Shown here in pieces: positions 43,631 through 54,239 of a stretch of 64,000 nt of DNA. The first letter of the stretch is position 1, and every line of letters begins with the position of its first letter. Made by a program: the position numbers and the translations under genes. The DNA lies in contig NC_064615.1 in NCBI RefSeq assembly GCF_023898315.1, positions 1,189,498,759 through 1,189,562,758 of the forward strand, given 5' to 3'. The DNA is from Schistocerca nitens (taxonomy: Eukaryota; Arthropoda; Insecta; Orthoptera; Acrididae). The notes beneath the pieces are model-generated. The model saw only the letters and a list, made by a program, of their open reading frames with translations, did not search any database and was not told the DNA's origin.

Positions 43631-45783
43631 ATGGCATTGTTTCCCTCCTTCAGCTGGAAACCTATATCCAGCAGCTGGTCCATGTGGTAGCATAAAATTA
43701 ACGACAATTTCGTTCAACTCATAACTGGTGCCTATAATCTCTGCAATCCACCAGTCACAGTCATACACACACGCCACAAACATCCCCCTTCTCAGGTTGT
43801 GAATCTGAATATTAACCTGCTGTTGGCCAAACGACTGAAATTTCTTCTTTCTTGCTCTTTAAAGTGCGTGCGATATGAGTTCACCCATCACTTTGAGTCC
43901 AAAAATGTGACTTCTGAATTCCTTTCACAGGAGTAGTTTGTTTGGACCATTCTTCTTTTTTCTGCTTATGGAATTCTTTGATTTCCTCTTTGGACAAAAG
44001 AATGCGGGCTGTGGATGTGTAAGATTTCACAACTCTCATAAAATACTCAGCATTCTGAATTGCAGCTGTATTTGGTCTGGAAAGATTATGTTTTGTAGCT
44101 TGGTGCTTCAGCAGAGCTCCTACACCATCACAAGGCCCCTTCCCGTGAAAGTAGCACTGTATACCCAGTCACTTGGCACAATCCAAATAGCTGGTAATGA
44201 TTTTTAAAATGACTAGGAGCACCAAAAAAAAAAAAAAAAAATCTTCTCTCCTCATTTGCAGTTGAAGAATTTTGTGCATTGCTGCAAAACATGTGCTGAG
44301 TCATGTCCTGTGTCATCACTTATAACTGCAACACTTGTGGTCTTGTTTTGAAAATGTGTCACTCCTGTAAAAATTGAAACCTGGTCATTACTCCATCGAT
44401 ATCCTTGTACTTCTTGTGGGAGAATTACAGACCAGTTCTCAGCAGAATCACAAGGACACACTAAACATAGTTCTGCAGCCTGTACACACCCTTTCACTTC
44501 TGCAGTGTGTTGTTGTTGCAATTTCTTTAGATGTCAGTGTGTTACTGGTTTCACTGACCATTTACCAAGTTCATCAATGAAACATTTTTCTTAATTAGTT
44601 TATTTTCCTCCCATGTTGCATATGTAATTTCTGCAGGGTTATCTGCTACGTCTTCCAGGCCAAGTGTCTGTAGAGACAGTCCTCCCTTTCCAGGGCAGTC
44701 ACCACATTCTTGAAACAAACAAGACTCTCGCTTTATGTCACAGACTGCTAATAACTTCACATGCCCGACCAAGATGTCATACGTCACGTGCTCCAGTAAG
44801 TTCTTCAAAGTTACTACACAAAGTTCAAAATTTGTGCAGGACACACATAAGCAGATATCGCTAGGTGGGTGTGGAACTACCCGCTTAGGTCATAGTACAT
44901 AAAATTTTGGCCTTCAAAAATATGAAATTGTACAGTTGCTCTTATAAATTGCAAAAGTTTCTTTAATCCTGCGAGTCATGTACCTCTTCACTTTCACAAC
45001 TTTTTCACCTTCAAATGTTACTGTTATAGTGTCCTTTTTGTTGGCACTCTGGCAAGAACAGTCCCATTTATCTTCGAGATAAAATGACTGCACTATTTGA
45101 ACCTGAGCTGCTTCCACAGTATGACCATACTGGGGATCCTGTCTTCCAAAGACTCCTTTTACAGACCTCACATTTTTTGATTTGTCTGTCATGTACTTTG
45201 ATACTAATGGAACATGGTTCAAAATTGTTTTCTTTGAAAATGTCTCTGGAATAACAGTTAAAACTTGCACCTTTTCATTGTAGGATACACAATATTCAAC
45301 AGCTGAATTGATATTTGTGAAAAATTCCTGGCAAGAGGTGCAAGAGTGCTTTGGTTCATTTTCTTCTGAAGATAGAACTTCTACTTTGAAGAGTGTGGTC
45401 AGTCTTGCTGTAGTGTATTCATCTATAGCTTTAGTAATTTCTCTGCTCTTTCTTGATGCACAGAGCTTATAACTTAACTTCACTGACCACGGCTTCTTAA
45501 CTACCTCTGTAGTTGACTGGTTCAGGATATTTAATTCTTCCTCTATTGACGCAAAATCCGCATCATCTGCACCATGGGAGGCTTCACCTTGTTCAGATAC
45601 TATCATTGTTGTTATACTGTCAAAACATTTAGAACACAAAAAGTCGTCACTGGAAACATCTTCACTTTGAAACAGAGTCTTCAAATGAGAACACTTATTC
45701 CCAATCTTAATGGAGTCTCTGTTTTTTTTTTTTTTTTTTTTTTTTTTATTGTCTGATATATAACTCCTTTTATGGATTAACAC
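43627..45783 (-). pseudogene. Element X gene: unnamed DDE-like protein, decayed
   Basis: The longest intact piece (45783-44914, 289 codons) starts with a zinc-like region (LCSKCFDSI near residue 50, CTSCQEFF near residue 150) and continues ETFSKKTILNHVPLVSKYMT and DPQYGHTVEAAQVQIVQSFY. Next come CLCVSCTNFELCV and CLFQECGDCPG (more Cys groups, 44850-44680), CDSAENWSVILPQEVQ then VSIFTGVTHFQNKT (44455-44370), VAVISDDTGHDSAHVLQQ, GAPSHFKNHYQLF (44223-44180), HGKGPCDGVGALLKH (44150-44105) and a tail VACVYDCDWWIAEIIG then VNFMLPHGPAAGYRFP (43770-43670), possibly a Tudor-like fold. The order Asp-x-Ala-Glu-Asn, [SD]GA.S.FKN and HGKG..DG suggests an RNase-H-like nuclease core. A poly-T run (44224-44241) overwrites the [SD]. 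From memory, similar unnamed multicopy proteins exist in aphids and cnidarians. Confidence 0.6.
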
Positions 45784-48101
45784 TTGGTTTAAGAATCATG
45801 ATAGAAGGTTGTATACATGGAAGAACCCTGGAGATACTAAAAGGTATCAGATAGATTATATAATGGTAAGACAGAGATTTAGGAACCAGGTTTTAAATTG
45901 TAAGACATTTCCAGGGGCAGATGTGGACTCTGACCACAATCTATTGGTTATGAACTGCAGATTAAAACTGAAGAAACTGCAAAAAGGTGGGAATTTAAGG
46001 AGATGGGACCTGGATAAACTGAAAGAACCAGAGGTTGTACAGAGTTTCAGGGAGAGCATAAGGAAACAATTGACAGGAATGGGGGAAAGAAATACAGTAG
46101 AAGAAGAATGGGTAGCTTTGAGGAATGAAGTAGTGAAGGCAGCAGAGGATCAAGTAGGTTAAAAGACGAGGGCTAGTAGAAATCCTTGGGTAACAGAAGA
46201 AATATTGAATTTAATTGATGAAAGGAGAAAATATAAAAATGCAGTAAATGAAGCAGGCAAAAAGGAATACAAACGTCTCAAAAATGAGATCGACAGGAAG
46301 TGCAAAATGGCTAAGCAGGGATGGCTAGAGGACAAATGTAAGGATGTAGAGGCTTATCTCACTAGGGGTAAGATAGATACTGCCTACAGGAAAATTAAAG
46401 AGACCTTTGGAGATAAGAGAACCACTTGTATGAACATCAAGAGCTCAGATGGAAACCCAGTTCTAAGCAAAGAAGGGAAAGCAGAAAGGTGGAAGGAGTA
46501 TACAGAGGGTCTATACAAGGGCAATGTACTTGAGGACAATATTATGGAAATGGAAGAGGATGTAGATGAAGATGAAATGGGAGATAAGATACTGCGTGAA
46601 GAGTTTGACAGAGCACTGAAAGACCTGAGTCGAAACAAGGCCCCCGGAGTAGACAACATTCCATTGGAACTACTGACGGCCTTGGGAGAGCCAGTCCTGA
46701 CAAAACTCTACCATCTGGTGAGCAAGATGTATGAAACAGCCGAAATACCCTCAGACTTCAAGAAGACTATAATAATTCCAATCCCAAAGAACGCAGGTGT
46801 TGACAGATGTGAGAATTACCGAACAATCAGTTTAATAAGCCACAGCTACAAAATACTAACACGAATTCTTTACAGATGAATGGAAAAACTAGTAGAAGCC
46901 GACCTCGGGGAAGATCAGTTTGGATTCCGTAGAAATACTGGAACACATGAGGCAATACTGACCTTACAACTTATCTTAGAAGAAAGATTAAGGAAAGGCA
47001 AACCTACGTTTCTAGCATTTGTAGACTTAGAGAAAGCTTTTGACAATATTGACTGGAATACTCTCTTTCAAATTCTAAAGGTGGCAGGGGTAAAATACAG
47101 GGAGCGAAAGGCTATTTACAATTTGTACAGAAACCAGATGGCAGTTATAAGAGTCGAGGGACATGAAAGGGAAGCAGTGGTTGGGAAGGGAGTAAGACAG
47201 GTTTGTAGCCTCTCCCCGATGTTATTCAATCTGTATATTGAGCAAGCAGTAAAGGAAACAAAGGAAAATTTGGAGTAGGTAGTAAAATCCAAGGAGAAGA
47301 AATAAAAACTTTGAGGTGCGCCGATGACATTGTAATTCTGTCAGAGACAGCAAAGGACTTGGAAGAGCAGTTGAACGGAATGGATGGTGTCTTGAAGGGA
47401 GGATATAAGATGAACATCAACAAAAGCAAAACAAGGATAATGGAATGTAGTCGAATTAAGTCGGGTGATGTTGAGGGTATTAGATTAGGAAATGAGACAC
47501 TTAAAGTAGTAAAGGAGTTTTGCTATTTGGGGAGCAAAATAACTGATGATGGTCGAAGTAGAGAGGATATAAAAGGTAGACTGGCAATGGCAAGGAAAGC
47601 GTTTCTGAAGAAGAGAAATTTGTTAACATCAAGTATAGATTTAAGTGTCAGGAAGTCTTTTCTGAAAGTATTTGTATGGAGTGTAGCCATGTATGGAAGT
47701 GAAACATGGACGATAAATAGTTTGGACAAGAAGAGAATAGAAGCTTTCGAAATGTGGTGCTACAGAAGAATTCTGAAGATTAGATGGGTAGATCACATAA
47801 CTAATGAGGAGGTACTGAATAGGATTGGGGAGAAGAGGAGTTTGTGGCACAACTTGACCAGAAGAAGGGATCGGTTGGTAGGTCATGTTCTGAGGCATCA
47901 AGGGATCACCAATTTAGTATTGGAGGGCAGCGTGGAGGGTAAAAATCGTAGGGGGAGGCCAAGAGATGCATACACTAAGCAGATTCAGAAGGATGTAGGT
48001 TGCAGTAGGTACTGGGAGATGAAGAAGCTTGCACAGGATAGAGTAGTATGGAGAGCTGCATCAAACCAGTCTCAGGACTGAAGACCACAACAACAACAAC
48101 A
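45778..48101 (+). pseudogene. LINE D: endonuclease end plus complete RT, 5'-truncated
   Basis: A single frame runs from 45809 to 47278 with stops only at 46160-46162 and 46877-46879 (the latter looks like CGA to TGA). One frameshift follows, then 47311-48081 is open. Blocks: YQIDYIMVRQRFRNQV and DVDSDHNLLVMNCRL (endonuclease end), RNKAPGVDNIPLELL, GEDQFGFRRNTGTHEAI, FLAFVDLEKAFDNIDW, GVRQVCSLSPMLFNLY (usual form RQGC.LSP), RCADDIVILSETAKDLEEQL (CADD in place of YADD), VKEFCYLGSKITDDGRS, and a conserved tail (WVDHITNEEVLNRIGEKRS, WRAASNQSQD). It ends in a (CAA)n tail at 48088-48101. The young-looking copy belongs to the family often annotated as craniofacial development protein 2-like. It has inserted into element X. 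Confidence 0.88.
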
Positions 48102-48299
48102 TGGATATGCAAAGAGTCAGCACACTTCACTCTCCTGTGGCCCTAGTCAGCAGACATTTCAAACAATTCTTTTCACAAAGTACACTGCAACTGTGTCAAC
48201 TGGCAAATTCCTCACAAAAACACAGAACTCATTGGATGGTATAAGATTTCTTAGAAGCCTCTTCAGTAAACAAATTAGCATTGAACAACTACAACACAG

Positions 48300-48485
48300 A
48301 AACCTGCAATGAACAACCACAACAAAGAAACTGACAAGAAACTCCAACAAAGTGTAAAAAATATCTGCAATAATGAAAGTGAAAACAAATAACTGCAACA
48401 AACAAAGTGATAAGAAATAACTGCAACAAAGACAATAGAAATAAACATTGCAACAAAGAAATTAATAAGAAACAACTTCAGTGAA
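48300..48485. repeat. Degenerate ~28-bp tandem units beside the right inverted repeat
   Basis: Units of the form TGCAACAAA..A..GATAAGAAATAAC recur about five times with changes (for example near 48384, 48420, 48450). They lie inside element X, subterminal to its right repeat, where some transposons carry transposase-binding repeats. Confidence 0.55.
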
Positions 48486-48657
48486 GACATACATTACCCT
48501 TGACAGTTACAAAAAATTGTTTTTTGAAATAAAACCTGTCCAACTTGAAAGTGGAAGCTCTCTTTTACAGAGAATATAGTACTACATCGTACTAATCAAC
48601 AGAAAAAAAATCTAACTTTTCTGGATTGGCATTTTTGAAAAACTAATTTTACTACGA

Positions 48658-48960
48658 ATTATAAAAAAAATTCAAAAGGTAACAGCACCAAGTACTTTGA
48701 CAAATATGTCCAAATGGAGGATACAATTGTAATCATAAAGCAATTATCTTTCAAATAAACTAGAGCTGTTACCGAGATACAGAATTTTAAAATTTTTTCC
48801 AAAATTCATATCTTCAAAATGGTGTCTGCAATGTCATCTTTGGAAGTCTTTATCTTGGGGCAGGAATTTTTTTGGAGAAAACAAAAAAATATGCATTTCT
48901 TACTTATTCCTGGATTTTAACATATGCTAAATTCACTAATATCTGGAAATATGAAGGTAA
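48658..48960 (-). repeat. Right inverted repeat of element X
   Basis: Inverted counterpart of 43295-43630. The outer end ATGAAGGTAA (48951-48960) mirrors TTACCTTCAT at the left. Confidence 0.75.
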
Positions 48961-48989
48961 CCCTCCTACCTAAAGTGAATCAGATTATG

Positions 48990-49110
48990 TCATTTTAGAT
49001 TAGATTACATTAGTACTTGTTCCATAGATCATGAATACGACACTTCTTAATGATGTGGAATGTGTCAGGTTAATAAAAGGTGTCAATACAAGATATTACA
49101 TTACACAAAA
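48990..49110 (-). repeat. Interspersed repeat end with GATTA-type units
   Basis: TTAGATTAGATTACATTAGT followed by TTGTTCCATAGATCATGAAT and TCAGGTTAATAAAAGGTGTC. I recall this as the 3' end of an interspersed repeat in locust sequence, with the TAATC-type tail at its left (minus orientation). Only the end is present. An (AAT)n run of about 34 bp follows at 49298-49331. Confidence 0.5.
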
Positions 49111-49296
49111 TATTACATCACACTCAATATTTTTTAATTTTTTTAAAAAATTTTTATTTATTTTTTCCCCCAATTCCTGCATGTTCTCATCATAGTCTGC
49201 AAAAATTGTTGTACATCATTCACTTTGAATCCGGCTCCAATTTACCACTGCCAATTTTTGTGGCAAGTGCTTACACACCACCCCTCCCCCTCACAA

Positions 49297-49297
<1 letters not shown>

Positions 49298-49331
<34 letters not shown>
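49298..49331. repeat. (AAT)n microsatellite
   Basis: About 11 uninterrupted AAT units. Confidence 0.95.
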
Positions 49332-49332
<1 letters not shown>

Positions 49333-49480
49333 GGATCAGCAATCTAAATTAGGACCAACAAATCAGGATGAGAAAATTTACATTGTTCATTATTCATGTT
49401 ATTTTTGTTATTAATTTTTTACTGCCAGTATTGATAAATGCTTTTGAAATCCATCAAACAACTGCTTTGTGAGTACTTAC

Positions 49481-49684
49481 CTCTATTCCATTTAGGTTTT
49501 CCTTTTGAGTTGAGAAAATAAGCCACTCTTTTGAATGCTCCAAGTTCAATGCAGAATAACAAAGTAAAGAAAATAAAACCACCTCCTATGAGGAAAACAA
49601 TGTTTCGTGCAATTCCAGGGTATTCCCAACCGTAGATATTTTCTGTCCATTCAATACAGCTAGAAGCTGGACACTGACCAGTAT
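49481..49684 (-). CDS. Host exon, ABCA-type ABC transporter membrane region
   Basis: On the minus strand a 204-bp open segment (68 codons, phase-preserving) lies between a good acceptor (ATATATGTTTTCAG just before 49684) and a consensus donor (GAG|GTAAGT at 49483-49475). It encodes ASSCIEWTENIYGWEYPGIA, then a hydrophobic span NIVFLIGGGFIFFTLLFCIE, then a basic segment ending GKPKWNR. A W-E-x-P-G-I-x-R-x-x-V/L-F-L phrase followed by a transmembrane helix ending in I-E is what I remember from the last membrane segment of ABCA lipid transporters, before the second nucleotide-binding domain. It is intact, unlike everything around it. The flanking exons are not in this window, which is consistent with very long introns. 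I cannot say which ABCA paralogue it is. Confidence 0.62.
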
Positions 49685-49790
49685 CTGAAAACATATATTT
49701 GATTAGATATTCCAACGATATAATTATCCCCATGAAAATCACAATCAATGCCTATCAGATGCAAAACATAGTTACAAAGTGTTAAATAAA

Positions 49791-49975
49791 ACAAAGATGA
49801 CGTAACTTACCAAATGAAAGCATTGGTATGTTGATAGAGACACTAACAAACACAAACACACACACAAAATTCAAGCTTTCGCAACCCACGGTTGCTTCAT
49901 CAGGAAAGAGGGTAAGGAGTCATTCCAATCCTGGGAGCAGAAAGACTTACCTTAGGGGGAAACAGGGACAGGTAT

Positions 49976-50049
<74 letters not shown>

Positions 50050-50412
50050 GCATATATCCATCTGCACATATACAGACACAAGCAGACATGGCCTTTACAT
50101 ATGTCTGCTTGTGTCTGTATATGTGTGGATGGATATGTGTGTGTGTGCGAGTGTATACCTGTCCCTGTTTCTCCCTAAGGTAAGTCTTTCCACTCCCAGG
50201 ATTGGAATGACTCCTTACCGTCTCCCTTAAAACCCACATCCTTTCGTCTTTCCCTCTCCTTCCCTCTTTCCTGATGAAGCAACTGTGGGTTCTGAAAGCT
50301 TGAATTTTGTGTGTGTGTTTGTGTTTGTTAGTGTCTCTATCAACATACCAACGCTTTCGTTTGGTAAGTTACATCATATTTGTTTTTAGATATATTTTTC
50401 CCATGTGGAATG
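49791..50412. repeat. Large microsatellite-rich palindrome (PLE 3' arms)
   Basis: The left arm (49791-50087) starts AAAACAAAGATGACGTAACT and the right arm (about 50098-50383) ends its mirror AGTTACATCATATTTGTTTT. The centre is near 50090, where GCAGACATGGCCTTTACATA divides the two. A (CA)n of about 35 units lies in the left arm only. Beyond the right arm come ATATATTTTTCCCATGTGGA and ATGTTTCCCTCTATTATATT, the outer end also seen at 60555-60592. The palindrome starts about 105 bp upstream of the ABCA exon's acceptor. Confidence 0.88.
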
Positions 50413-50459
50413 TTTCCCTCTATTATATTCATATAAGTAAAACATTAGAATTATGTGGA

Positions 50460-50935
50460 ATTTACATCCCTGAGGCCAAACATTCTAATAAATTGTAGGA
50501 GTGGCTCTTCAACAACCCACTCAACCTACACAATATCCTGGTCCATCCCTATGCCACACACATTCCTAAGCCCTTGTCACAGGGGTTGCATCCCTGTGGA
50601 AAACCCTGGTGCACGAACTGCCCAATTCGACTACCTATAACATGCTGCTGTAGTCCTGTTATGGGCTTATCCTACCCGATTAGAGGCTGGGACATCTGTG
50701 ACAGCAGGCTTGTCATATAAAAGCTGTGCTGCAATTTCTGCATAGTATTTTATGTGGGCACAACCAGCAGCCACCTGTTCTCCAGAACAAAAGGCCATCG
50801 TCAAGCTGTAGCATAGAACACAGTCAATTATTCGGTTTCAAAACACACTACTGAACACGACCCACTTGAGTTCAAGCAATATAGATCCTTCAACTCATCA
50901 CCAGCTTTTCTGAAGTGTGCAGATGAGTGTTGTTT
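50460..50935 (+). pseudogene. Penelope-like element fragment (linker plus GIY-YIG)
   Basis: Across frames: LHNILVHPYATHIPKPLSQ and HPCGKPWCTNCPIRLP (linker with Cys pairs, 50530-50640). Then FCIVFYVGTTSSHLFSRTKG with HRQAV (GIY-YIG, about 50735-50810) and YSVSKHTTEHDPLEFKQY. This is a different PLE family from the 26-kb and 60-kb copies, with the YVG and Arg positions kept. The frame is broken by several stops. A Pro/Ser-rich ORF after it (50917-51282) lies in what is probably untranslated sequence, with a poly-C run at about 51162-51190. Confidence 0.75.
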
Positions 50936-51665
50936 TTGCAACATCCTTCACTTTCATAATTTCCCTGGCATCAGTCTCTGCTAAGCCACTGCACCTACAC
51001 TCTCTCCCAACAGTTTCCACTTCTCTTTCTCTGGCCTCTTATCCCTTCCCCGTCCATGCCTTCGTACACTCCTCACAAAATCACTGGCCCCGGTGCTCAT
51101 GTGTCACGTTCCTACACCTTACACCTACTCAAAGCTGCCTCCTGCTCTTTCTCCCTCAAGCCTCCCCCCCCCCCCCAGCCCCACCCCCCCCTCTGAACTC
51201 AACCCCTCACACCAGTCCACTTCCAGGAATGCAGTCCTGGCGCTGTGTGTTTTGCCCGTACAATGTAGATGCACAAGTATAAGTGTGTTTCATCCAGAAA
51301 GTAACACAGTTTTCAATTCTTTTTTGTGTGCATGTTGGTGATTCAATGCTTCTACTATTCAGTGAGTGGCCTCCTTTACTCCTAAGTTATTTCCGCTCTG
51401 CCAGAACTTTCCTCAGCATAATTAGAAATTGATTTTTCTAACAAGTGACAAGTGCCAGCAAGAAAAGAAGGGATTTTAGGATTTAACATCGAATTGTCAT
51501 TGGAACATATCCTGAATGGCTGCAATTGCTGAGTTTACACATCTATGTTGGAAACCAGACTTTTTCTTTTTAGAAAAAAAGAGAATTCAGAACAGATAAA
51601 AAGATACCACCAACCTCACATCCAATTTTTATTTAACGCTTCTTAACTAAACGAATACAAACAAT
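50936..51665. other. C-rich then AT-rich, no gene
   Basis: Pyrimidine-rich sequence to about 51230, including C runs at 51162-51175 and 51180-51190, then unassigned AT-rich sequence. Confidence 0.45.
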
Positions 51666-52723
51666 ACACTGACGAAAAAAAATTGCAACACCAAGAAGGA
51701 GTCGTGTGGTATAAATGAAAGTCGGTAGGCACGTTTCTGCGACTGAAAGATGATACCTATTCAAATTTCATGCCAGTTGCATGAGGGTGGCACTAGTAGA
51801 GCCACTATGAAGCTGCAAATCAGTTAGCATTAGTTACGTTTGAGATTGGATGTGGTGAGTTGATGTTTGTCAAGGATTCCTTTAAGGTGACACAGATGTC
51901 ATTATAAACACCTCACTGGGTTTGAATGAAGTCACATAATACGGCTATGAGAAGCTGGATGTTCCTTCCACGATATTGCAGAATGACTTGGCAGGACTGT
52001 AGTCACTGTACGTGATTGCTGGCAGCAGTGGTCAATAGAATGTGTGGGTACAAGAAGACTGGGCCCCGGACAGCCGTGTGGCACTACCGAGAGAAGAGAG
52101 CATACGGCTCTGACGCACCATACTGCATCTGCATGTCGAACCCACTGGACCTACACCTGGAGTTTCGGTCTGTGGAGCGAGTCCATATGACGGCAGGAGT
52201 ACTCTCACCGTTATCCCGTGCACCCCGAGGGATTTGACCTGTTGTGCCGACATTCGTGAACACCATTCCGGAGGGTGTTTTCCGACAGAATAACATTCAC
52301 CCGCATATTGCTCTCGTAACCCGACAGGCTCTGTAGAGTGTCGACATGTTCAATCGCCAGGTCTGTCTCCCGTCGGGCACGTACGGGACGCTGTGGGATG
52401 TCAGCTCCGGCGTCGTCCACAGACAGCATTAGCTGTCCCTTTATTGGCTGACCAGGTGCAACAGGCACGGAACTCCATCCCGCGAACTGACACCTGGCAC
52501 TCGTACAATAGAATGCGTGCACGTCTGCATTCGACATTCTGGCAGTTACGCCAGTTAATAAAGTATCGGCATTTCACATTTGCGATGGCTCATTTTGCAC
52601 TTACGTTAACCTGAGATCTTGCAATGTTATTCATTTACATATGTTCCATAGATAAATGTTTCCCAAATTTCATGACTCTACATTAATTACTTTTTGGTGT
52701 TCTGAATTTTTTTCCGTCAGTGT
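51666..52723 (+). mobile_element. Tc1-like remnant with lost catalytic residues
   Basis: The ends are ACACTGACGAAAAAAAATTG at the left and the inverted match to CAGAACACCAAAAAG at the right, closing with CCGTCAGTGT. Coding traces on the plus strand are TVVTVRDCWQQW (helix-turn-helix end, near 52000), RQNNIHPHIALVTRQA near 52285 (family form QDNARPH.A, so the second Asp is Asn), and SPGLSPVGHVRDAV near 52350 (family form SPD.SPIEHVWD, so the Glu is Gly). The tail matches ADQVQQARNSIPRTDTWHSY. Two of three catalytic positions are gone and the middle is largely deleted. Confidence 0.75.
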
Positions 52724-53052
52724 GTGTAGTTGATGTCACAGTTTAGTTTTCTAAAAGATCAAAACTGAGACACTATGTACACATTTGGTGAGAATGCACC
52801 AATACTTAATTCATCAGAGAACAAATAATAGGATTCATACACGTTCTGTTAGCTGTTAAAGTTGTTTAAATGTACAAATCACATCTTTTAAAGTAAACTA
52901 AAATATTATGATATGACAGGAAATACCACAAAATGCTCAATACTTCTATATGTGATTTTCAGAATATTTTAAATATATGCTGAATGAAAATGTCTAACAA
53001 GTTCCAAACTGCATGTAGCATGTACTTTTGAATTTAAACAATGGTAAATCCG

Positions 53053-53178
53053 TGATGGAATGTAACAATATGATGGAAGAGGTATTTGCTACTTACCATA
53101 TAGCAGAGATGCTGAGTCACAGATAGGCACAACAAAAGCCTGACATAATATAAGCTTTCGGCAAACAAGGCCTTTGTC

Positions 53179-53234
<56 letters not shown>

Positions 53235-53331
53235 GCAACTCACACACACACACTACTGCAGCCTCTGGCAGCTGAAGCTGAGTTTGGTTTCAGCTACCAG
53301 AGGCTGCAGTAGTGTGTGTGAGTTGCATGCA

Positions 53332-53369
<38 letters not shown>

Positions 53370-53505
53370 GTCATTTTTGACAAACACCTTGTTGGCCAAG
53401 AGCTTACATTGTGAGAGTCTTTTTGTTGTGCCTGTCTGTGACTCAGCATCTAAGCTATATGGTGAGTAGCAAATACCTCTTCCATCATATTGTTACATTC
53501 CATCA
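53053..53505. repeat. Fold-back MITE, near-perfect palindrome
   Basis: The outer ends ATGGAATGTAACAATATGAT and its inverted match are followed by GGAAGAGGTATTTGCTAC / GTAGCAAATACCTCTTCC. Inward lie a (CA)n/(TG)n pair and a centre with CTACTGCAGCCTCTGGCAGC mirrored by GCTACCAGAGGCTGCAGTAG around 53265-53310. No coding capacity. Same family as 1931-2321 and 53760-53969. Confidence 0.9.
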
Positions 53506-53759
53506 TGGATAAAATATTATGAAAATCATGTATAGAAAATATTGTCAGTATTAAATTCTTGCATTATAACCTGAAAACACTTGGGAGGTATATCCTGTAG
53601 AAATGCTGAAACACTCACACAACTATAGATGTTGCCAGACATAAATGTACAAAAGCTGGCACATTTCACTTACCTTAATCACATGTTAAAAAAGATCATA
53701 TTTTGAAGTAACATACCTCATCAATCTTAAATTTTCCATGTCCAAATGCATGTAGTAAG

Positions 53760-53969
53760 ACAATATTATGAAAAGGATAGATTGTTACTCACCATGTAGT
53801 AGAGATGCTGAGTTGCAGATCGGCACAACAAAGAGACTGTCAAACAAGTTGGCTTTTGGCCAAAAAGCCCTTCATCACACTTGTTTGACAGTCTTCTTGA
53901 TGTGCCTATCTGTGACTCTGCATCCCTACTATGTAGCGAGTAGCAATCTATCCGTTTCATAATATTGTC
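53760..53969. repeat. Short fold-back MITE
   Basis: Starts ACAATATTATGAAAAGGATA and ends in the inverted TATCCGTTTCATAATATTGT. The centre has GGCTTTTGGCCAAAAAGCCC. About 210 bp and apparently recent, as the arms match closely. Confidence 0.9.
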
Positions 53970-54239
53970 ACTATTCCACCCTTGATTTTCCATTGTTTGA
54001 ATGACTTGTGTCGTGAATTCAAAAATGTCCTGCAGAGATCTGTCCAATGTAATGGGAATACTGACTAATGCTTTCTAGTATATTTATTATTTAATGAAGC
54101 ATGTCATGAATAGGAAATCTCATTTTCAAAAAACGGTTCAGCTATCGAAACAATATATAGAAATATGAATTACCGGTACCTACAAAAAGATCTGAAGTTA
54201 CTTACTTTGATCCATGTATGTGTCCATTATCTATGAATA

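Larger units (their letters stand above)
43295..48960 (-). mobile_element. Candidate new TIR DNA transposon (element X), split by a LINE
   Basis: An inverted repeat bounds the segment: 43295-43630 against 48658-48960. Shared phrases include TTACCTTCAT at the outer ends, GAATTTAGCATATGTTAAAA, TCCAAAGATGACA, GATAATTGCTTTATGATTAC and TCCTCCATTTGGAC. Between them a minus-strand gene (about 45780 down to 43627) encodes a decayed DDE-like protein, and its stop lies inside the left repeat. LINE D (45778-48101) is a later insertion; without it the element is about 3.3 kb. Degenerate tandem units occur next to the right repeat (48300-48480). Long inverted repeats around a single DDE-like gene suggest a cut-and-paste transposon. 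No superfamily name comes to mind and no target duplication is obvious. Confidence 0.6.

Noticed and set aside
44914..45783. 289-codon minus-strand ORF as an intact host gene
   Set aside because: Downstream family blocks continue on the same strand through stops and shifts to 43627, the segment is bounded by inverted repeats, and the ORF start includes a homopolymer-derived Lys tract. It is part of a broken mobile-element gene.
48310..48480. CRISPR-like array
   Set aside because: The ~28-bp units are degenerate and adjacent without unique spacers, in a eukaryotic context.
50917..51282. Secreted Pro/Ser-rich protein with a signal-peptide-like start
   Set aside because: The composition follows a pyrimidine-rich stretch and C homopolymers downstream of a dead PLE; there is no splice or conservation evidence.
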